Assembly: GCA_030374765.1 (NCBI GenBank)
Contig: JARGXX010000027.1
Location: 558,001 to 622,000, forward strand
Length of the DNA: 64,000 bases
Direction of reading: 5' to 3'
DNA from: Agarophyton chilense
Lineage: Eukaryota; Rhodophyta; Florideophyceae; Gracilariales; Gracilariaceae
The translations under genes and the position numbers were made by a program. The notes under the pieces were generated by a model. The model was not told where the DNA came from. It saw only the letters and a program-made list of their open reading frames with translations, and did not search any database. This document shows positions 57,004 to 64,000 of this stretch, piece after piece (positions within the stretch are counted from its first letter, which is position 1; every line of letters begins with the position of its first letter).

Positions 57004-58384
57004 GTGCTAATCTAACTATTTTGGCGGGTTTCATCGTCTCGAGAAAGTCGAGTTGGAGCTGTCTTAACATTTGTTCTTCATTGTGTTTTGATTTTTCCAT
57101 CTTCGTAATTCTGAAAGGTGTTGGCCTTCTTTGGAATCCCGGCCGCTGAACCGTTTCGCCTTCCGATATTGAGAGAAGTTAGGCAAACAATGTGGAGGCG
57201 GATTTCATGTGCTCTAAAGTATTCTAAATTCAGTAACCGTTTTAGAAGCGGTATTTATCCACAAAAGGCATTCAAAAGTATCAAATTAACCTCAAAACTC
57301 AATCTCAATCAAACCATTGATACTGTGTTGTAATGAGTTTTTATTTAAAATTAAATACGCAAAATATTACACTTCGTCGATTTAGTAGCTTGTTGGCAGT
57401 TGTTAAGGCCTCTTTAGTTGGCAACCAAAGTAATTGAGTCTCTTTGGAAGCTCTTTATTGTCTATTAAACTATCTAGAGAAGCAACTCTTCACAAGTTAT
57501 TTTCTAATTCCCCATAGACCTCAAAGAAAGCATTGTACGACCTCAGCCAGAACTAGGGCTTGTCAATCCATGACCAACCAGTTGTTGTAATTAATACCGT
57601 TTCGAACATTTTCGGCCTGAACTTTGTAAAACGATACTAAGCCTAAAATGCTCGTATAACTTTGCATAAATATTTTTATCCGTGCCCCTAAAGACGTATT
57701 GGTCTATTGCACCCAGATTCTCTATTGAAAGCTGGTATGTAAGAGCCATTATACCGTTCGAGACGGGCCGGGATGCATCCTGATCATCTGAGACGGATTT
57801 CAGAACGACTTGATCATAATCAGGTTCAAAAGTGTGAGACGCATGTGATACGTCTGGCACGTAGAGCGACTCTACGTGTTACACGACTTCCGGTTGACCC
57901 GCTGGCGATAGGTTGCTTTTATTTGGGACATAAAGGGAAAACCGGCGTCCACTTGGGGAGGACCAAGTAGGACGACTTACTCTCTGAACTCGTCTGCGTC
58001 CGAGTACTACCCTGGCCCTGTCTCGTGGCTTTGCGATCAGGAGGACCTGATCGATCTTGTTTCTAGTGTCTCGTTCTGCTACGCCGCTCGCACACCCCAC
58101 AAGGTGGCATAATTCGAACAATATCTGAACAGGCGTATTTTTTGTGGTATAACATTTCGAAGGGTGCATAAGCCAATTTTGGGTGGCTGTTTATTTGGGC
58201 TTTGTCGAGGGTTGGCCCGGGGTACAAAGAAAAGGTGACTCAGCATTCCTGGTTAGTTTATATTCATTATCTGCCATATATTTTTATTACAGTTGAGATT
58301 TTACTATAGTATTTCAGTCCTTATAAGAGTTTGGCAATCTCTTCTTACGGCTCAGTAAATATTTTCTGACTAGATATTGTGGCT
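57004..58384. other. No recognisable gene; expected 5' region of element F
   Basis: Frames at 57591-57860 and 57879-58169 (minus) are short and unrecognisable. The LTR and primer-binding site of F should lie near here, but I cannot find the shared TGGTYTCCCGACTTAGAA string. They may be too degraded or deleted. Confidence 0.35.
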
Positions 58385-59464
58385 CTAAGTCTTTTCCGCT
58401 TCTCTCGGCAAGACTGTGTCCGAAAGAGCAAGCGCTACGGTGGCAAAACGACGAAAGTGTGGTAATGAACTAAGCGTTTGACGATTGGACTCGATGGTTT
58501 TACGTTTCCTCGGAAGTCTCATACTCATGTTTGAGTTTTTGACTCGATTTGTTTCCGGAGCCGACAATCTCGGAAAAAATGAAGCTGAAGCATTCGTGGA
58601 TGTTCCATATTTTCTAACTGGATTTGCTTTAGAGCAATATGGCGCTGCGAGTAGTTCACGTACGGTTGATGAAAGTGGAGCATCAGTTTGGGCAAAAGCT
58701 GCACAGTATTTTTTGTGTATTTATGTCACGTCGAACAACGTTAAGTAGACTATCCTGAATCTCATGAACGTTTTACAGAACTCTGGTGAGAAAGAAGTTG
58801 ATTAAAGTTCAAGACTGAACAATGCAACCACCTGTTGTGGAAATTGTCATCATGCCGATAATAAAGTGAAGTTATTTGTCGATGAATTTGATCCGACTAC
58901 CAAGTTATTAGTAGCCCATCGTCCACAGAAGCAGGCTCGTGTTAGCGTTTTGGTAATAGTGAAGTTTGCCCAGGTTGAAGTTGAAGCCGTTCGCGCTCGT
59001 CACGGTGAAACACGTCATTTAGGATCGTACCCCCTCGCAAAAGAACTTTTCCAGCACGCTTTGAAGCGAAGTAAATTAATTTATCTGTAATCGTCAGCAA
59101 ACTCGCGCATCTCGATACATACGCCACATCTAACAAGGAGTCCATGAAGGACGCACTTCATTTTCTGGGCAACCCAGAAGATTCGGTGCCTACAACGGAA
59201 CTGCCGTCCACTGAGTCTGTGGAGGAGGATAACATGCTTGTTATGGAGCAGCGCAAATACCTACAGAGGTATTGCGATGGTTCCGGTCCCCGGAGCAGTC
59301 AATTCAAAGAAGCCAGGATGGATCGAAAGCCGTGGACAGAATCATGCTCAGCTGAACGTGAACAGGGATGGTCTGGTAGGCTAGAGTTGTTGCGTAAGAC
59401 ACTATTTTTCATCAAAATGTACCCTATCCTTAAGAAAGCTATATCGGGTTTTCTTGAATTTTGA
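58385..59464 (+). pseudogene. Element F gag (decayed relative of D)
   Basis: Pieces align in order with D's gag core. FEFLTRFVSGADNLGKNEAEA matches D's EFLTRFVAEADTLEMSEP region, a DP.TK.LVAHRPQ.QARVSVL block follows (58866-58990), and then a PTTELPSTES segment. The zinc knuckle region is disrupted. Many stops and frame changes; the N-terminal part is missing. Confidence 0.75.
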
Positions 59465-59868
59465 AGCCCTTTCAAAGGCAGAGGGCACCCGTGTACCAGG
59501 TCAGTCGTATTTGAAAGCCAGAGCTTGAGGTATTTCGGATCATTTCCGAAGAGGTCCCAATGAAATTAAAAAACTGAAGCATCACAGGCCGATGCCTTTT
59601 GAGGTGGAATTAACGACGAGGTGGCGAAGGAGAACCAAGCTCGTTCGGAAAACTAAATGAGAAAGCTCTCATAGGGTCGGTTGGGATCGAGCCCGTAACG
59701 CCGACCGAAGAACTGACATGGCCCTGCTTCCGGAAAATTAAACCAAAGGTCCTTCTAAGGACAGATGGATCTTTGGATGTCTCCAAACGAGTTCAGCTCA
59801 AATATAATATAGAACGCCCTTGGAGACGATACGTGTGTCCATCAAGAAGAAATTAATAATTCATAGTC

Positions 59869-62800
59869 TTGGCCCGTAGAAATTACAAGGTCTATGCCCA
59901 TGTCGGCTTGTCTCCATCCCTGCTGTCACGCACACTCCCCGTCTCTGATTTCAGAGTCGCTCCAATCTTTATCAAATTATCTACACTACGAACCGAGAAG
60001 CAAGCTATGAATCCAAAAGGCATAGCCATAGGACGTCCGAGACTCAATAAGAGAACGAAAAAATCCCTTTGGAACTCTATGACTCGTTTTTCGGTTAGGA
60101 AAACACGTTTTCATGTTATCTCAAATCCTATGTTACAAATTAGCAGCACCTGGAGTTTTGGAATATGATTACTGCGACAGATTTGTGGAACCAATTTGTC
60201 CAAAGAATCTGGATGTAGAACTGGATGACGGAAAAGGCGTACCTACTATGCGCAAGCCGCTGCGGCGCCCTGCTTCAACAGTACCGCTATTACCTTCACT
60301 GTAATGTGAAGCTCCACCAAGCAAAAAATCACCAAAGATTTGCGTTTTTCAGTTTACGATAATACCGCCAAAAGTTCAGGCTTGGATATGAGTTGTTAAT
60401 GAGAAGCACGTACTTATTTTCGTTGAGCCAAATATGTTGCTGTATCACAATTGTGAATTACTTGTCGCTAATTGCATCGCACTGGTAGAACCCAAGAGAT
60501 CCTTCAAGATTTCAGCGAGCCATGCTGGCGCGCAAGAGCGCCGCGTGCCCAGGAATCTGGTTCCCGGGACTGCTTTGCCGCCCCATTCAGTTATGATACC
60601 GACACACAAAATGATGACAGACATTTTAAGAATCAATCGTGAAGGCGAACCGCGATCGACACCGACAGACGCAGAAGAGAACAGGGAAATCATGATGCAG
60701 GAGCATGTCTCTGAAGAAGAGAAGAAAAAGCCCTTGAGAGCGTGATGATGGAACACGTTTCTAGAGAATACAAGAATAAATTGCGCAAGTTACTGTTGAA
60801 GTATTTTTATACGTGGAATGGCCACATCATCCAGATTTACGATGCAGAAAATCATATTGACGTAATACTGGGTACCATACCCATTTATCAACCACCTTAT
60901 CAGGCAGGCCCGCGTACGCGTCATATCGAGCAGAAATCTATTAATTTCACGCTGAAGAAGAGAATTCTCGCCCAATCTCAATCATACTGGGCTTCCTCAG
61001 TGGTCCTTGCTCTAAAAGGTGATGGTTCTTTACTCTTTTATGTTAACTATCGCAAACTGAACGCAGTATCTTTAAGGGATACATACACGTTGCAAACCAT
61101 GGATAAATGAATCGACAGTCTTGGAAAAGTCAATGCTTTTACTAGACCGGACGCGAATTGGGGATACTGGCAAGTACCTATTTCCAAAAAAAAACCAAAA
61201 TAAGAAATCATACGTCTATCATTCAGGACTGTATCGCTGTAATCCAATGTCGTTTGGTTTAACATATGCTCCTGTGACGTCTCAGAGAGCAATCGATATT
61301 CTATTGTGGCGACGCAATTGGAAATAATGCTTGGTATATTTATATGACATCATTGTCTTCAATGAAAAGATTGAATATCCTTTCATAGATGTAAAGAGGA
61401 ATTCTCGAGAATCTAAGAGAATCTGGAAGTACCTTGAATATCAAGATATGTGATTTGTTTACAATCCATATGAAGTATTTGGGACACAGGATCCGACCAA
61501 GAACCCTGGAAACGGAAGAAGTGAATACCATTGAGATTCGTCAGTCGAAACCTCCTCCTAGTACGCAGACCTAATTGCGAGCCTTTCTGGGGCTTAGTAA
61601 CGTATAACGACATTTTTTACCGCATTATTCGCATATTGCTGCGCCTTTAAACACATTATTGAAGAAGAAAAATCTGTACTGTTGAAAAAAGTCGAAACAT
61701 TCAAGATTCAAACCATCGAGAAGTTGAAGCAAACGCTGACACCAGCCCTTGTTTTAGCACTTCCGAAAACGGATATTTCCTATTCCGTCGAAAATGATTC
61801 AAGTGATCATCAGGTATGGTGTGCTCTTTTTCAAATGCACGAAAACGGCAAACGATATCTCTTTGGAGACTGGTCAGGGGCACTGCATATGGCAGAGAAG
61901 AATTACTTGGTGTCAGAAAATGAATGCTTTGTTATGGTATGGGCTCTATCGACTCTAATTTCCAATCCCCAGCAAGTAGAGTTTACGGTCAGTACCACTC
62001 ACTCATGTTTGAGATGGTTCATGTCGATTAACGACCCTTTGTAACGGTTACTGCGATGTCTTTTAAGCCTTTCTGAATTTGAACTCACAGTCGACTGGAA
62101 GAAGGGGCGGTCCTTAGAGATCTCATTCTGAGGCGCTATCGCGCCTCAAAATCTTGGGCGAAACCCGATCGGCAATCTATGAAGAGGTACCATGTTTGGT
62201 AATAGAGACTTCAATAACGAGATATATAGAAGAGGGGAACATTCTGGAGGAAGAAGAGTTTGCTTTTGATTCACCGGTAGCCCAGACTACGAAGACAGAT
62301 CCCGATGATGAGCTAGAACGAATAACCCTCGAAGAGCTTCTGCACGAACAGGTAACGAATGTCTTCTCGGCGACTATCCGCTCTCGTCTTAACGGGGAGG
62401 AGAAGCTACCATTTCGTCTTGATGATTGAGGATTTCTTGTTCGAACAGTCGGTTTCCATGATCAAATCGTGATACCACACGTTCTGAAGAGCAGATTAAT
62501 GCATTTGGCTGACTACTCACAGTTGTCTGACAATCCAGGAGGAACGAAGCTGTATCGAACTCTCAGAAGATATTTTCTGGCCTTGTTTGGCAATGGATAG
62601 TCATGAGGAATTAAGTTTTTGCGCTACATGCGCTGGAGATTAAGCTCGGCTGTAGAAGAAGAAAAAGCTACTGAATTTATTCCCAGTAGAGGCGCCTCTA
62701 CGGTACGTCAATCTCGATATACTCTGAGAATTGATTCTCTCAGAGCGAGGAAACATATACCTCTTTGTTAATTACTGATCGCTTCTCAAAGCTGTTCAAG

Positions 62801-63951
62801 ACTGTTCCGCTGAAACAGATCACCGCTGACGTGATAGCACGATCGTCTATCCCCCATTTGGTAAGTTACTACGGACCTACGGATACTCTGCTCTGAGATT
62901 ATGGTAAGCAATTCGTTGCACGCTTCTTTCAAGATGTATGCAAGATACTGGTAATTAGCAACGTATTTAGCACGATGTATCATCCCGAATATGCTTGACA
63001 GGTGGAACGGTACAACCATACGCTACTAGCCGCACTACGGCACTACACCGCTGAACACCCCGAAGTCTGTGATCTTTATACGGATTGGCTTTGCTACGCG
63101 TCCAATACGCAGGTTCATTCGACTACGAAGTTCCTGCCACTCTAGCTGGAACTATCACGCAGCCCACCGGCTTTTCCATTGGAGATTCACTCGGAAAGAA
63201 CTGAAAATGAGAACATGACGATGGAGACTTAGTTTTACCTAAGTTGGAGGGATGAGCAGCACAAACGAAGTAAAAAATACGCAACCTAGATGGGAAAGGC
63301 CCAATCACCCTACAAGCCCAATTTCGTCATTTCAGTACGGAGAACACTCATTGACATCCGAGTCGGAGGACATGCTTTCGTGAGAATAGAATATAAAGAT
63401 TACCGGAGGACCGGAGAATAAAAAGACCCTAAACAACGTCAAAATTTAGCTCCATTCACGACTGAACCGTCTGAAGTTGTCAATCTTGACGAGCAACCGG
63501 TTGTTATCCGAAGAGATAAGGAAATAGAGCACACATTTTACGCAATATAGTGGTGAGTGCCCCAAGTTCAGGTTTAGCTGGCGTCATGCTGAGCCCTGAC
63601 GCTGAGGTGCAGCAGAAATATCTAACTCGTGTGCTTATTCAGGTATAAACAACATTGCAGAGTCCTTCAGTACAGGGGCATGCGGACTTGCCGCCCAAGA
63701 TCAAAAATCACTCAAAAATATTGCCACGTGACTGGTATGATCCGAAAAACCGGCGCCTGGCTCCATTAAGCGAGACTCTACCACACGGCACACTACTGGG
63801 TGAGATTCTGGAACTTGGAGGTCAAACCGGAGCAGACTTGGCGATAAGCTCCTTAAGAACGCAGCGACCTGCGGCACTCACACAAGGTCACTTTCACTTA
63901 AAAATACCGATGAGTTCGGAGAGAAAAAAAGGAGAAGGAAGCTTCGTTTAA
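59869..63951 (+). pseudogene. Element F pol (decayed relative of D)
   Basis: Domain order follows D. The protease region ARRNYKVYAHVG has lost the DTGAG site (DFRVAP). RT pieces lie at 60742-61110 (YRKLNAVSLRDTY) and after; no intact YxDD was seen. RNase H is at 61682-62044 (ENDSSDHQVWCALFQ), with the first Asp block altered. Integrase pieces include VERYNHTLLAALRHY at about 63002, and a post-integrase tail ends near 63951. Dozens of lesions. The element continues past the window edge, so its 3' LTR and any antisense frame are not visible. Confidence 0.8.
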
Positions 63952-64000
63952 ATATTGTCGCGCACCTCGCGTTGTAGAACCATCATAAGGAGAACCCGAG

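Noticed and set aside
57879-58169. 96-codon minus-strand frame
   Set aside because: No recognisable domain, weak coding character, lies in the degraded 5' region of element F.
1-64000. CRISPR arrays, bacterial operons, rRNA or complete tRNA genes
   Set aside because: None seen; the only regular array is the 29-bp tandem repeat in D, which has no spacers, and the tRNA-like strings in LTR B lack normal spacing.

Overview
This window is eukaryotic nuclear DNA. The evidence is one gene with a short GT-AG spliceosomal intron, a long TKL-type protein kinase, and a dense, nested set of eukaryotic transposable elements: chromodomain-bearing Ty3-like LTR retrotransposons, piggyBac, Tc1/mariner, a probable hAT relic and a probable LINE relic. 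The repeat-dominated layout with a small island of compact genes fits a red alga or a similar repeat-rich protist genome. The sequence alone does not settle the species, and I hold that assignment loosely.

Layout. 1-2855: 5' part of a Ty3-like element (A, minus strand), namely decayed gag, primer-binding site and predicted 5' LTR. 3128-4318: piggyBac-like transposase relic broken by four in-frame TAG codons. About 4.3-6.0 kb: no recognisable gene. 6.0-13.9 kb plus 22.6-23.7 kb: old Ty3-like element C (plus strand), interrupted by the complete element B. 13901-22615: element B (minus strand), with 446-bp LTRs and an exact 5-bp target duplication, GTCCT. 24703-29589: element E (plus strand), a different Ty3-like lineage with 227-bp LTRs. 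29.6-30.2 kb: probable hAT relic. 31902-32627 and 36747-37007: two halves of a Tc1/mariner transposase, split by a piggyBac element (32628-36746) with TTAA ends, matching terminal repeats and two convergent genes. 37549-41548: the host gene island, with a kinase (minus) diverging from adenine phosphoribosyltransferase (plus). 42413: orphan piggyBac end. 44173-54987: element D (minus strand), the best preserved, with 667-bp LTRs. 55-57 kb: LINE endonuclease relic. About 58.4-64.0 kb: element F, a decayed relative of D running off the right edge.

The main discovery candidate is the organisation of B, C and D. Each carries gag-pol on one strand and, between the pol end and the 3' LTR, a separate open frame on the opposite strand, convergent with pol. 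In D this is a 608-codon frame starting 25 bp inside the LTR in a strong start context. The three antisense products do not look alike and I cannot assign them a function. B, D, A and C share a primer-binding site and form one lineage; E does not share it. A second candidate is the piggyBac element's accessory gene, which sits tail-to-tail with the transposase and ends in a segment resembling the cytoplasmic ballast region of P2X7 receptors.

Some conventional start positions for long frames in this window are TTG or GTG codons. Where I quote a start, I moved it to an ATG when one was visible.
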